A stretch of DNA of 64,000 nt from Ectobacillus polymachus (GTDB taxonomy: Bacteria; Bacillota; Bacilli; Bacillales; Bacillaceae_G). A model generated the notes under the pieces. That model saw only the letters and a list, made by a program, of their open reading frames with translations, had not been told where the DNA came from and did not search any database. The stretch covers positions 310,001 through 374,000 of the forward strand of contig NZ_JBLREB010000002.1 in NCBI RefSeq assembly GCF_048159605.1, written 5' to 3'. Within the stretch, counting starts at the first letter, position 1; each line of letters starts with the position of its first letter. A program made the translations under genes and the position numbers. Shown here in pieces: positions 33,246 to 41,591 of this stretch.

Positions 33246-34175
33246 ATGTCTAAGATTGTAGTTGCTTTAGGTGGAAATGCACTAGGAAATTCTCCTGAAG
33301 AACAATTAAAGCTAGTTCAACAAACGGCAGCTTCTCTTGTAGGATTGATTTCTAAAGGCCACCAAGTGGTTATCAGTCACGGTAATGGCCCTCAAGTAGG
33401 TACCATCAATCTAGGGATGAACTATGCAGCTGAGCACGGTCAATCTCCAGCTTTTCCGTTTCCAGAATGTGGGGCGATGAGTCAAAGTTACATTGGCTAT
33501 CAGTTGCAACAAAGTTTGCAAAACGAATTACACAAAAATAATATGACTAAAGAAGTAGTTACCTTGGTTACTCAAGTCGAGGTTGATCCAAATGATTCAG
33601 CCTTTTCCAATCCTACTAAGCCAATCGGATCATTTTATGACAAAACAACTGCAGAAAAAATTGCGAAAGAAAAAGGCTACGTTTTTGTTGAAGATGCTGG
33701 TCGTGGTTACCGGAGAGTTGTTGCTTCACCTTCACCTAAAGAGATCGTAGAGTTTAAAAGTATTAACCAACTAATTGAAGCTAATACTTTAGTGATTGCA
33801 AGTGGCGGTGGTGGTGTGCCTGTTGTGAATGATCATGGTAACTATATAGGAGTTCCAGCAGTTATTGACAAGGATAAATCAAGTGCACTATTGGCTGGAA
33901 AAATTGCTGCAGATCAATTGATCATTCTAACCGCTGTTGATTATGTCTATGTGAACTATGGAAAAGAAAATCAATTAGCATTAACAGAAACCAATACTCA
34001 GCAATTAAAAGAATATATCAAGGAAAATCAATTTTCTAAAGGGAGTATGCTGCCTAAAATTGAGGCTTGCTTAAACTTTTTGGATGAAAATCCAAATGGG
34101 ACTGCGTTGATTACTTCACTTGACAATCTAGATGAAGCCTTAGCTGGAAAAATTGGTACTCGTATCAAAAAATAA
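33246..34175 (+). CDS. arcC: Carbamate kinase
   Basis: 309 aa. IVVALGGNALGN at the start, ISHGNGPQVGTINLGM, and IASGGGGVPVV with KDKSSALLAGKIAADQLIILTAVD are the amino-acid-kinase fold motifs of carbamate kinase. It turns carbamoyl phosphate and ADP into ATP, CO2 and ammonia. TAAGGAGG overlaps the end of the OTC gene (12-bp gap), so the two are one operon. Confidence 0.95.
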   Translation: MSKIVVALGGNALGNSPEEQLKLVQQTAASLVGLISKGHQVVISHGNGPQVGTINLGMNYAAEHGQSPAFPFPECGAMSQSYIGYQLQQSLQNELHKNNMTKEVVTLVTQVEVDPNDSAFSNPTKPIGSFYDKTTAEKIAKEKGYVFVEDAGRGYRRVVASPSPKEIVEFKSINQLIEANTLVIASGGGGVPVVNDHGNYIGVPAVIDKDKSSALLAGKIAADQLIILTAVDYVYVNYGKENQLALTETNTQQLKEYIKENQFSKGSMLPKIEACLNFLDENPNGTALITSLDNLDEALAGKIGTRIKK

Positions 34176-34487
34176 ATTTATGACGGTTCTATTTCAAGGT
34201 CTTTTTGATAAGCGGAACTTCACAAATGGTGGAGTTCCACTTATCAAAAGTTACTAATTTCTTTGATACATACGCTTCTATTACGTAAAAAAAATATGAA
34301 TCACTATCTACATTATCTTAAGAAAGTCGAAAAAAATTGTCCCTTCGACTTTTCGCTGTAACTTAAAATGACAGATTATTCCGAACTGCATAAGCAAAAG
34401 TTCAAAATATCAAGGAAATATACTCTCTTTTAAAGCTTTGGAATACAGCCTTTTATACGATTATATCTTTATAGAGGAGATGTCCTT
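34176..34487 (+). promoter_or_regulatory. Region with large hairpins between arcC and the YfcC gene
   Basis: A long imperfect stem TTTTGATAAG-GGAACT / AGTTCC-CTTATCAAAA spans 34203-34250 and a second stem AAGTCGA / TTCGACTT spans 34324-34351. Neither has a full T-run directly after it. They may end or attenuate the arcC transcript so that the carrier gene is expressed differently. No gene in this stretch. Confidence 0.5.
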
Positions 34488-36059
34488 ATGAACAATGTAA
34501 ATGTAGCAAATATCACAGAAAAGGTTCCTAAAAAGAAATTTAAATTAAAAATGCCCGGAGCATTTTTAATCTTGTTTGTATTAACAATTGTTGCTGTGAT
34601 AGCGACATGGGCTATTCCAGCAGGGTCTTATTCAAAGTTATCTTATGATAAGTCTAGTTCTCAATTGCAAATTACTGATCCTAATGGAAAAGTCAACAGT
34701 GTCCCTAGTACGCAAGAGCAGCTTGACAAACTTGGTGTTAAGATTGACATCAAACAGTTTACTTCAGGAGGAATAACGAAACCAGTCTCTATTCCAAACA
34801 CCTATCAAAGATTGGAACAAAAGCCTGCAGGACTCTCAGCCATAACAAACAGTATGGTTCGCGGGACAATTGAAGCTGTTGATATTATGGTATTTATTTT
34901 TGTGTTAGGAGGCTTGATTGGTGTTGTCAAGGAAAGTGGTGCGTTTGAATCTGGTCTTATAGCTTTGACGAAAAAAACGAAGGGTCATGAGTTTCTCTTA
35001 ATATTCTTAGTCTCTATTTTAATGATTTTAGGTGGAACTTTATGCGGTATCGAGGAAGAAGCCGTAGCATTTTATCCAATTTTAGTTCCTGTGTTTTTAG
35101 CGATGGGGTATGATTCTATCGTTTGTGTAGGTTCAATATTCTTAGCAAGTTCTGTTGGTACCTGCTTTTCCACAATTAATCCTTTTTCCGTGGTCATTGC
35201 CTCTAATGCTGCAGGTATAAATTTCACTGAAGGTCTTACTTGGCGGATTGCTGGGTTAGTTGTCGCAGCTATTTTTGTGGTCCTTTATTTACGTTGGTAT
35301 TCTCAAAAAGTGAAAGCTGATCCTAAGTTCTCTTATTCTTATGAAGATCATAGTGAATTCAATAAAATGTGGTCTGTAGCATCTACTGAAGGAAACGAAA
35401 ATTCTGCGTTTACAGTGCGTAAAAAAGTGATTTTGACATTGTTTGTCGTAGGATTCCCGATTATGGTATGGGGCGTTATGTCTAAGGGCTGGTGGTTCCC
35501 TACCATGGCTGCTTCCTTCTTAACATTTGCTATTATCATTATGTTCTTAACTGCTACGGGAAAAAACGGTATAGGCGAGAAAGGCGTAGTCGATGCGTTT
35601 GTAAATGGTGCATCGAGTTTAGTGGGTGTTTCCTTAATTATTGGTCTTGCTCGAGGAATTAATCTCGTGATGAATGAAGGTTTGATTACTGATACGATAC
35701 TTCAATTTTCATCCTCTCTTGTTGCGCATGTAAGTGGACCAATTTTTATTCTGGCTATGTTATTGATCTTCTTTGTTCTTGGATTTATTGTTCCGTCGTC
35801 TTCTGGATTAGCTGTTCTTTCTATGCCTATCCTTGCCCCTTTAGCGGACACTGTGGGTATCCCGCGTTTTGTGATTGTTACTGCTTATCAATTCGGACAG
35901 TATGCTATGCTCTTCTTGGCACCGACTGGATTAGTAATGGCAACTTTACAAATGTTGAATATGAAGTATTCTCATTGGTTTAAATTCGTTCGACCAGTTG
36001 TACTTTTTGTTCTAGTTTTTGGCGGGGCATTACTGGTTATGGAAGTGCTGATTTATTAG
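34488..36059 (+). CDS. YfcC-family (ArcD-like) amino acid carrier
   Basis: 523 aa with about 12 membrane segments and a large extracytoplasmic loop after the first (residues ~45-120). Motifs include GAFLILFVLTIVAVIATWAIPAG, FVLGGLIGVVKESGAFE, GGTLCGIEEEAVAFYPILVP and FIVPSSSGLAVLSMPILAPLAD, typical of YfcC proteins, some of which exchange arginine, ornithine or citrulline. RBS GAGGAG before the ATG. In this setting a citrulline/ornithine exchanger is the natural guess. A perfect terminator follows. Confidence 0.85.
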   Translation: MNNVNVANITEKVPKKKFKLKMPGAFLILFVLTIVAVIATWAIPAGSYSKLSYDKSSSQLQITDPNGKVNSVPSTQEQLDKLGVKIDIKQFTSGGITKPVSIPNTYQRLEQKPAGLSAITNSMVRGTIEAVDIMVFIFVLGGLIGVVKESGAFESGLIALTKKTKGHEFLLIFLVSILMILGGTLCGIEEEAVAFYPILVPVFLAMGYDSIVCVGSIFLASSVGTCFSTINPFSVVIASNAAGINFTEGLTWRIAGLVVAAIFVVLYLRWYSQKVKADPKFSYSYEDHSEFNKMWSVASTEGNENSAFTVRKKVILTLFVVGFPIMVWGVMSKGWWFPTMAASFLTFAIIIMFLTATGKNGIGEKGVVDAFVNGASSLVGVSLIIGLARGINLVMNEGLITDTILQFSSSLVAHVSGPIFILAMLLIFFVLGFIVPSSSGLAVLSMPILAPLADTVGIPRFVIVTAYQFGQYAMLFLAPTGLVMATLQMLNMKYSHWFKFVRPVVLFVLVFGGALLVMEVLIY

Positions 36060-36131
36060 AATTGAAAGATTAGATGTTGCTTTGACATAAAGTTTGATCA
36101 ATATCTCACAAACCGGCATTTTACAATAAAT

Positions 36132-36171
36132 GAAAAGAACCCATTTTGATTGATCAAAATGGGTTCTTTTC
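36132..36171. terminator. Strong bidirectional terminator
   Basis: Stem GAAAAGAACCCATTTTGAT / ATCAAAATGGGTTCTTTTC, perfect over 19 bp, between the YfcC gene and the convergent DUF1292 gene. Confidence 0.92.
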
Positions 36172-36197
36172 AGTTCCCTTTTTTGTCATTCAGTGTG

Positions 36198-36464
36198 TTA
36201 GTCTTCTTTCATTACTTCATCAAAAGCAGAGGAGACCTTATCGAATTCCTCGTCGCTTGCAATGGCTGTAAAGTCACCATCCTGGTCGATCTTTAAAAAG
36301 AAAATATCAATGTCCTCCTTGGTTTCTTCTTGAAGATCCTCCACAAACCCGACTGCGACGTAATCTGTCCCCTCTATATTTATCGATGCTAGTACTTCAA
36401 CTTCCTGCTCCTGGTCTCCCTCATCAGTAATCGTAAAGATTTCGCCTACTTCAATGTTTTTCAT
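36198..36464 (-). CDS. DUF1292 family protein
   Basis: 88 aa, very acidic. MKNIEVGEIFTITDEGDQEQEVEVLASINIEGTDYVAVGF is the DUF1292 (YrzB) pattern, a small beta-barrel of unknown function common in Firmicutes. RBS GGAGAGGGG. Alone between two terminators (36132 and the A/T-rich stem around 36590-36627 that also closes the next gene). Confidence 0.85.
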   Translation of the reverse strand: MKNIEVGEIFTITDEGDQEQEVEVLASINIEGTDYVAVGFVEDLQEETKEDIDIFFLKIDQDGDFTAIASDEEFDKVSSAFDEVMKED

Positions 36465-36670
36465 TCGATAGCCCCTCTCCTTTTTGTTAAACTGTTTTGA
36501 AAAGTATTCATAATCATTTTATTTCCAAGGATGATTCGATTCATTCAGGTATTCTCTAAAGTATTCAATTAATTGGCCCTTAACATAAAGAAAGGGCACA
36601 ATTCTTGCTGCAGAAATGCACCCTTTTATGGAATAATAAAAAGTCTTCTATTACTAGGTTTAGTTGATGA

Positions 36671-37672
36671 TTATTTACTCAGGTAGCTAGTTAAAAACAC
36701 TTTCCCTTTGGTCATTTTAGAAGATTCAACGACTTCAATAGCCCTTTTTACATTTAATAAATCATACTGAGAATCTACCGTCATCAAACGTAATTTTTTA
36801 TTACTTATTAGATTTATTACGTGATGAAAGGTTTCTTGCCATTTATCTGCTGAGACATTTTTATTCCAATTTCGTAAATGAAACATAGTAGCATTCACTT
36901 TAGCTTTATTTATAATTTCTGCCCAATTTACTTGTATCCCTGATAAAAGACCGATCGTTAAAAAATTACCGTTAGGCTGTACACAATAGGCCAATTCATT
37001 ACCAACCGAACCCCCAACAGAGTCAATAGCTGCATCAGCACCCATTCCATTCGTTAATTGCAAAACCATTTCATTTAAGGAATTTTTAGATGTATCAATC
37101 ACATAAGAAGCACCAGAATGAAGTAATTCCTCTGTATACTTATTGTTTCTAGTAACTGCAATCAATCGAAAACCTAAAACTTTCGATAATTGAGCAAAAA
37201 TATGCCCAATAGAAGAACCGCATGCGTTAACCAATAAAACATCATTTGGTTTTAATTTTAAAACTTCTGTACAAACTACCCATGCTGTAATTGGATTGAT
37301 ATACATCTGTGCTGCCGTAAAATCATCAATCGAATTAGGTATAGGCACTGCAAATTCTGATGATGTCTTAACAAACTCTTGCCATGTACCTTCCCCACGC
37401 AAAGGTAAAACACGTTTACCAATAAAATGATGAGAAACGAAAGGACCGACATCTTCTACTATACCAACTCCTTCATATCCCGGAATATTTGGTAAAGAAA
37501 TTCGATGAGAATATGTACCTCTGATTGGTATTAAGTCAGAAGGATTGATAGGGCGGGCTAGCATTCGAACAAGGATTTCATTACCTTTTGGTGGTTCAAT
37601 ACTTTTAGACTCAATTCTTAACACATCTTTAGGGCTACCGAATTCATATAATTTAATACATTTTGCATCCAA
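36671..37672 (-). CDS. Zinc-free medium-chain dehydrogenase/reductase (MECR/quinone oxidoreductase type)
   Basis: 333 aa. GroES-like N-terminus (NEILVRMLARPINPSDLIPIRG, PGYEGVGIVEDVG) and a Rossmann domain with LLVNACGSSIGHIFAQLSKVLGF, GADAAIDSVGG and a C-terminal GKVFLTS. The zinc ligands of alcohol dehydrogenases are absent, as in enoyl reductases (MECR) and quinone reductases. It would reduce an activated double bond with NADPH. Substrate unknown. AAGGAGAC before the ATG. Monocistronic. Confidence 0.85.
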   Translation of the reverse strand: MDAKCIKLYEFGSPKDVLRIESKSIEPPKGNEILVRMLARPINPSDLIPIRGTYSHRISLPNIPGYEGVGIVEDVGPFVSHHFIGKRVLPLRGEGTWQEFVKTSSEFAVPIPNSIDDFTAAQMYINPITAWVVCTEVLKLKPNDVLLVNACGSSIGHIFAQLSKVLGFRLIAVTRNNKYTEELLHSGASYVIDTSKNSLNEMVLQLTNGMGADAAIDSVGGSVGNELAYCVQPNGNFLTIGLLSGIQVNWAEIINKAKVNATMFHLRNWNKNVSADKWQETFHHVINLISNKKLRLMTVDSQYDLLNVKRAIEVVESSKMTKGKVFLTSYLSK

Positions 37673-37821
37673 TATTAAAAGTCTCCTTAATACAAATCCG
37701 TTTTATTAATTATATCATCTTCACCCTAGCTGCCTCGTTAAGTTTAGCTAGTTTTCCACAATCTGGTCCGATTGTAGAATAACACATAGATTTCCGATTA
37801 GTTTTTGAGATAGAAACGAAA

Positions 37822-37854
37822 AGACAGTAAGGGCTGTATAATTCCTTACTGTCT
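37822..37854 (-). terminator. Terminator of coiled-coil gene copy 1
   Basis: Perfect 11-bp stem AGACAGTAAGG / CCTTACTGTCT directly after the stop; the minus strand continues TTTTCG. Confidence 0.88.
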
Positions 37855-37855
37855 G

Positions 37856-38107
37856 CTAAGGTCGTTCAATCTCTGTTTCTGCTTTGTAGACTCTTTTGTT
37901 TAAAACTTCAGTTTTATCATCGATATGATCAACAATTTTATCTGTGTATAATCCTAAACTATCGACAAGATTCTTTTGTAATTTTTCTTGCCCAACTTCC
38001 AGTCTGTTCTGTCCTTGTTTCAATTCATTTATGTCTACACGCATTTCATTTATGTCTACGTGCATTTCTTTTAGTTCATTCAGAATTTGTTTTAAGATTT
38101 CTTCCAC
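37856..38107 (-). CDS. Small coiled-coil protein, copy 1
   Basis: 83 aa, GTG start with GGGGGAGA 5-6 bp upstream. The whole protein is a predicted coiled coil: EEILKQILNELKEMHVDINEM, RVDINELKQGQNRLEVGQEKL, then a charged tail. No membrane segment. Many Bacilli carry several copies of such short coiled-coil proteins near mobile DNA; function unknown. A near-identical copy is at 41848-42099. Confidence 0.7.
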   Translation of the reverse strand: MEEILKQILNELKEMHVDINEMRVDINELKQGQNRLEVGQEKLQKNLVDSLGLYTDKIVDHIDDKTEVLNKRVYKAETEIERP

Positions 38108-38185
38108 AAATTTCTCCCCCGTCCAATCGTGCTGGATCCCATTATATCATCTTCTTCGGGGAATACGGCAGGGTGTAACTTTTAA

Positions 38186-38498
38186 AGTAACCAGACTTTA
38201 GATATTTCTAAGAACTCGGTTTATGATTGGCGTGACGAGGAAAAGCATAGTAAAGAGAAACCTAAACAGTTTATTGAATAATACATATAATTTTTCGTGA
38301 AACAAAAACGAAACCAAAAAGTTTTAAATCAGCATTTTAAGATAAATAAATGGAAGACAGTACTTGATTAGCATTGCTCAAGTAAGAAGATGATTTTGTG
38401 TATACAATTTGCTAAATTGTAAAAAAACAACTTAGTCAATGGTATCGCTTTTACATAGTAAGCATTATAAGGAAAGATAAATCATTTTTCATTTTAAA
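38186..38498. other. Intergenic region with gene debris
   Basis: A short plus-strand frame near 38197-38282 (DISKNSVYDWRDEEKHSKEK, ending QFIE and a stop) has no start or ribosome binding site and looks like the tail of a lost gene. GAAACCAAAAAGTTT (38310-38324) resembles the operators at 45155 and 45207. Confidence 0.4.
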
Positions 38499-38526
38499 TG
38501 AACCTTTTTGCCTTCTCATTTGTATA
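38499..38526 (+). promoter_or_regulatory. ECF-type promoter of the sigma-factor operon
   Basis: TGAACC (38499-38504) and TGTATA (38521-38526) are separated by exactly 16 bp, close to the Bacillus ECF consensus TGAAAC-N16-CGTATA. It lies about 35 bp before the first gene of the operon that encodes an ECF sigma factor, which suggests autoregulation. Confidence 0.65.
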
Positions 38527-38559
38527 GTTAGAAAAGAAGGTAGATGGGGGATATTACAA

Positions 38560-38931
38560 ATGGATACTGGTTGGATTGTTTCTCTTATCGTTGTAGGCTT
38601 TTTAATGGTTTTCATTTTAGCGATTGCTATTCCAATGGATAGAAAGTATGTTGTCCGTGAAAATGGTAAAATCAATTATAAGAAAACGAAAATATATTTA
38701 AGATGGAACGTATTTGATACGCTCACCCTTGGTCTAGCTGTATATTCTATTATTTGTGTTCAAATTCTAAATTTTTTAGTCTCAAGTGGTGAAACGGTTG
38801 GGAATGTTTTTGTACAATTTTTTACAAACCAGGCACAAGTATGGACACTTGTATCTATGATTTACTTAATTTGTAGAGTATCGATGACGTTAAAATCTAT
38901 CAAGGAACGCTGGGGCGATGAAATTGAGTGA
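38560..38931 (+). CDS. Small membrane protein, first gene of ECF sigma operon
   Basis: 123 aa with three predicted membrane segments (residues 5-25, ~55-73 and ~92-108) and charged loops. No family recognised. GATGGGGGA lies before the ATG. It overlaps the sigma factor start by 14 bp and may be part of the signal-sensing or anti-sigma apparatus of the operon. Confidence 0.7.
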   Translation: MDTGWIVSLIVVGFLMVFILAIAIPMDRKYVVRENGKINYKKTKIYLRWNVFDTLTLGLAVYSIICVQILNFLVSSGETVGNVFVQFFTNQAQVWTLVSMIYLICRVSMTLKSIKERWGDEIE

Positions 38932-39463
38932 GCGTGAAGATGAATTGATGATCGCTTATCAAAATGGAAATGACGATGCGTTAGAAGGGATATACACTTT
39001 ATTAAAACAGCCACTTTATTCGTTTATTTTCCGTTATACAAGAGATGAGCAATTAAGCATTGATATCGTTCAAGATACATTTGTTAAACTTCAGTGTTAC
39101 AAGCATAAATACAATCCAAGAAATGGAAAACTAAAATCATATCTCTTTCAAATTGCATATCGATTGATGATAACAAAATTAAACCGCCGTAAAAAATGGA
39201 GGAACCTTTTGCCCTTTCTTACTCCGATACAATCCGAAGAATTCCATCATTCAGACAGAATGACCATTCGGGCAGCTATTGCAAAGCTCCCTGAAATACA
39301 GCGTGCTGTTGTATTACTTTTCTACTATCATGACATGTCACAAGAAGAAATAGCGAAAATCCTTGAAATTTCGAAAGGGACAGTTAAATCAAGATTACAC
39401 ATAGCAAACAAAAAATTGAAAGAAGAGTTGGAGGGAGAGGGATATGAGTCAAGATCCCTTTAA
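38918..39463 (+). CDS. ECF-type RNA polymerase sigma factor
   Basis: 181 aa. Region 2: ELMIAYQNGNDDALEGIYTLL, LSIDIVQDTFVKL; region 4: AIAKLPEIQRAVVLLFYYHDMSQEEIA, ISKGTVKSRLHIANKKLKEEL. The linker is short, with no extra domain. It would direct RNA polymerase to promoters such as that at 38499. It overlaps genes on both sides (14 and 20 bp), so the three proteins are made together. Confidence 0.92.
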   Translation: MKLSEREDELMIAYQNGNDDALEGIYTLLKQPLYSFIFRYTRDEQLSIDIVQDTFVKLQCYKHKYNPRNGKLKSYLFQIAYRLMITKLNRRKKWRNLLPFLTPIQSEEFHHSDRMTIRAAIAKLPEIQRAVVLLFYYHDMSQEEIAKILEISKGTVKSRLHIANKKLKEELEGEGYESRSL

Positions 39464-39692
39464 TAAGGATCATTACCTATGTACGAAATTGGATGAATAT
39501 CACGTAGATATACCCGATTTCCCAATGAAATATAGTAGATGGGAGCGATTCATAAATTTTCTAGCATCACCAGCAAAAGACCCAGTTGATCCATTCATTT
39601 CAACAACTGATGGGGTAATGCTGTTAAAAATTGTACCAATAATAGGAACTGCTGCACTCGCATTAATACAAGCTGCTTTCATCTTTCTATAA
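39444..39692 (+). CDS. Short membrane-anchored protein, candidate anti-sigma factor
   Basis: 82 aa. A soluble N-terminal ~55 residues (KLDEYHVDIPDFPMKYSRWERF) and a single C-terminal membrane segment (MLLKIVPIIGTAALALIQAAFIFL). The N-terminal pattern, with a hydrophobic strand and WERF, recalls short anti-sigma proteins of Bacilli, and position directly after an ECF sigma gene fits. No zinc-binding HxxxCxxC motif is present. Confidence 0.65.
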   Translation: MSQDPFNKDHYLCTKLDEYHVDIPDFPMKYSRWERFINFLASPAKDPVDPFISTTDGVMLLKIVPIIGTAALALIQAAFIFL

Positions 39693-39750
39693 GGAGAAAC
39701 ACTAGAAAATCGTGGATTTACAACGTTAAAGAAATATCAATATTAACAAG

Positions 39751-39790
39751 CCTCATTTCTCAATTTTAATGCTGAGAAATGGGGCATTTT
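39751..39790 (+). terminator. Terminator of the ECF sigma operon
   Basis: Stem CCTCATTTCTCA / TGAGAAATGGGG with a G-U pair and a T-containing tail. Confidence 0.7.
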
Positions 39791-39919
39791 CGTTGCCCCA
39801 TGGCCCTAAAATGAAGGCTCTGTTAAATAATAATGTTGATTTATTAAAGAATTAGTAAGAGATTTTTTAATTATTGTGGTAAAATTATACTATGTTGAGG
39901 AATAATGGGAGGTAATACA

Positions 39920-40021
39920 ATGGGTGATATCGTTTGGGGTAGTCCAGCTAGTTTGTTTTGTTTAGGTTTTTTCTTAGCTGGATTTGGAGTTTTTATTAAA
40001 CTATCAAGAAATGCCAAATAA
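39920..40021 (+). CDS. 33-aa membrane peptide inside the MITE
   Basis: ATG at 39920 with GGGAGG 6 bp upstream; reads MGDIVWGSPASLFCLGFFLA and ends FIKLSRNAK. One hydrophobic segment (residues 9-27) with a basic C-terminus. A terminator follows at 40059. The good ribosome binding site, membrane-peptide composition and own terminator suggest a real small gene carried by the element. Confidence 0.6.
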   Translation: MGDIVWGSPASLFCLGFFLAGFGVFIKLSRNAK

Positions 40022-40058
40022 ATAATATTGGTAATTTAACGATAATGATAAAAGCATT

Positions 40059-40088
40059 AAATAGCAGTCAATATTGGCTGCTATTTTT
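40059..40088 (+). terminator. Terminator inside the MITE
   Basis: Stem AATAGCAG / CTGCTATT with TTTTTC tail. Confidence 0.8.
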
Positions 40089-40147
40089 CATTATCTAAAA
40101 TAACGTAAATATCAACAATGAACTTTAACAGAGCCAAAATGAAAAAT

Positions 40148-40186
40148 GGGGCGCTTCCATGTTCTGGGATTGCGCCCGATTGTTGA
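40148..40186 (-). repeat. GGGCGC hairpin with CCCGATTGTTGAATAA tail
   Basis: GGGGCGC / GCGCCC stem followed by CGATTGTTGAATAA. The same tail occurs at 41759 and 43301 and, with one change, at 37767. It lies 3' of the minus-strand ybaK-like gene and may act as its terminator. Confidence 0.6.
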
Positions 40187-40209
40187 ATAAGATAAAGTAG
40201 TATTTTATA

Positions 40210-40656
40210 TTAATCGAAGGTTGCAATCACTTGATTTAATTCATTCAAGGCTTGTGGTTCAATTTTTAAAGTAAATGTTGAATGACCAGTACCCCCATAA
40301 ATAAAATCATAATGGAAAAGTCGTTTGTCTATCGCACACGGTAAATCAAGACCTACCATACGAACACTTCCTACCTGAAACCCTGTAACTTCCTGAACTT
40401 CCTTTGGAGATGCTAATTTTCCCTTACTACAACCTAAAATATCAGTTATTTCCTCAAAATTAACTTTGCTACGACTTCCAGATACAATTAAACCAAAGAA
40501 CCCTTTATCGGTTTTTATTATCATTGTCGGTGCTGTTTGCCCAGCTTCAATCCCAAAATATTCTGAGCCATCTTTTCTTGAAAGTATCGGTTTTTCATGT
40601 TGAATTATTTCATATCTATGTTTGGTTTTCTCTAAAATCCCTTGCAATTCTTCCAT
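40210..40656 (-). CDS. YbaK/EbsC-type aminoacyl-tRNA deacylase domain protein
   Basis: 148 aa from ATG 40656, preceded by GGAGGTG at 6 bp (frame open to 40674). YEIIQHEKPILSRKDGSEYFGIEAGQTAPTMIIKTDKG, the Lys of KVNFEEITDIL, and GFQVGSVRMVGLDLPCAIDK are the YbaK/INS domain. Such free-standing proteins hydrolyse wrongly charged tRNAs (for example Cys- or Ala-tRNAPro). Which substrate is used here cannot be told. Confidence 0.85.
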   Translation of the reverse strand: MEELQGILEKTKHRYEIIQHEKPILSRKDGSEYFGIEAGQTAPTMIIKTDKGFFGLIVSGSRSKVNFEEITDILGCSKGKLASPKEVQEVTGFQVGSVRMVGLDLPCAIDKRLFHYDFIYGGTGHSTFTLKIEPQALNELNQVIATFD

Positions 40657-40733
40657 AAGAAACACCTCCATCATTGATTTTAATATAGAAATTTATGGGA
40701 ATATTTAACAAGAACCAAAATGGCTCTAAACAA

Positions 40734-40931
40734 TTATAAAAGCGCATTACCTAAATAGGAGATGCGCCCTTTAACGGAATAACTATGATATGGTTTCATC
40801 CTTAAAATCATTAATTGTTCTTCCACTAACGCCCCCGTTAGCTCAACAAAAGTCCCTATCCCGTTATGAATCTGTACATTTTTATCATTAAAGCGACATA
40901 ACTTATTTACCTTATTAAACTCTTTGACCAT
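40734..40931 (-). CDS. Hypothetical small protein, doubtful
   Basis: 65 aa from ATG 40931 with GGAGACGAG upstream. Sequence EFNKVNKLCRFNDKNVQIHN is not a family I know. The last codons overlap a GCGC hairpin (40739-40770), which suggests either that the gene uses this as terminator or that the frame is a remnant. Confidence 0.4.
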   Translation of the reverse strand: MVKEFNKVNKLCRFNDKNVQIHNGIGTFVELTGALVEEQLMILRMKPYHSYSVKGRISYLGNALL

Positions 40932-41060
40932 ACTCTCGTCTCCGATGAGCAAACATGGATTTTTAAGTAGATATTGTGCCTAAAGGTATTTCTCCTTTTT
41001 GACTTTTTTTTCTCAATCCTTTACAGTCGAAATGTTCACAAATTTTACAGGAGGATTAAA

Positions 41061-41591
41061 ATGAGCATTGAAATAAAAGATACTTTAATCTCTGCTGAAG
41101 CGTTACAAACAAAAGTAAAAGAACTTGCATTACAAATTGAACGCGACTTTGAAGGCGAAGAAATCGTGATAATTGCGGTATTAAAAGGTTCTTTCGTATT
41201 TGCTGCTGATTTAATTCGTCACATAAAAAATGAAGTAACAATCGACTTTATCTCTGCGTCTAGTTACGGCAATCAAACGGAAACGACTGGAAAAGTTAAG
41301 TTATTAAAAGATATCGATGTCAACATCACAGGCAAAAACGTAATTGTCGTAGAAGACATTATCGACTCCGGCTTAACACTTCATTTCTTAAAAGATCACT
41401 TCTTTATGCATAAGCCAAAAACACTGAAACTCTGTACATTACTTGATAAACCAGAGCGACGTAAAGTTGACTTAAAAGCAGAATACGTAGGCTTCCAAAT
41501 TCCAGATGAATTTATCGTTGGCTATGGCATTGACTGTGCTGAAAAATATCGTAACTTACCATATATTGCATCGGTTGTTACAGAACAATAA
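41061..41591 (+). CDS. hpt: Hypoxanthine phosphoribosyltransferase
   Basis: 176 aa from ATG 41061 (AGGAGG 6 bp upstream; the longer frame to 40974 is not needed). The PRPP motif VIVVEDIIDSGLT, IIAVLKGSFVFAADLIR, DFISASSYGNQT and VGYGIDCAEKYRNLPYIA identify it. It salvages hypoxanthine and guanine to IMP and GMP. Bacilli normally carry hprT beside tilS and ftsH; this copy stands alone among accessory genes, so it is probably a second copy. Confidence 0.92.
   Translation: MSIEIKDTLISAEALQTKVKELALQIERDFEGEEIVIIAVLKGSFVFAADLIRHIKNEVTIDFISASSYGNQTETTGKVKLLKDIDVNITGKNVIVVEDIIDSGLTLHFLKDHFFMHKPKTLKLCTLLDKPERRKVDLKAEYVGFQIPDEFIVGYGIDCAEKYRNLPYIASVVTEQ

Larger units (their letters stand above)
37757..38185 (-). 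repeat. Duplicated ~430-bp unit, copy 1 (coiled-coil gene)
   Basis: Nearly identical to 41750-42178, including the 3' flank (CCGATTGT-GAATAACACA), the terminator AGACAGTAAGG / CCTTACTGTCT (37822-37854), the coding part and about 70 bp of 5' flank. Homology stops outside these limits, so the unit moved or was duplicated as a block of gene plus terminator. Confidence 0.88.
39816..40135 (+). mobile_element. 320-bp MITE with IS6-like ends and 8-bp target duplication
   Basis: Ends are inverted repeats of about 28 bp with some mismatches, starting GGCTCTGTTAAA, similar to IS6-family ends. The 8-bp sequence AAAATGAA flanks it on both sides (39808-39815 and 40136-40143), the duplication length of IS6 elements. 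There is no transposase; the inside holds a 33-codon reading frame and a terminator. Without the insert, the flanks would form GCCCCAT / ATGGGGC, so the element sits in the loop of a hairpin. Confidence 0.8.

Noticed and set aside
32217..36059. Complete arginine deiminase pathway
   Set aside because: No arcA-like sequence is found; only the carbamoyltransferase, kinase and carrier are present.
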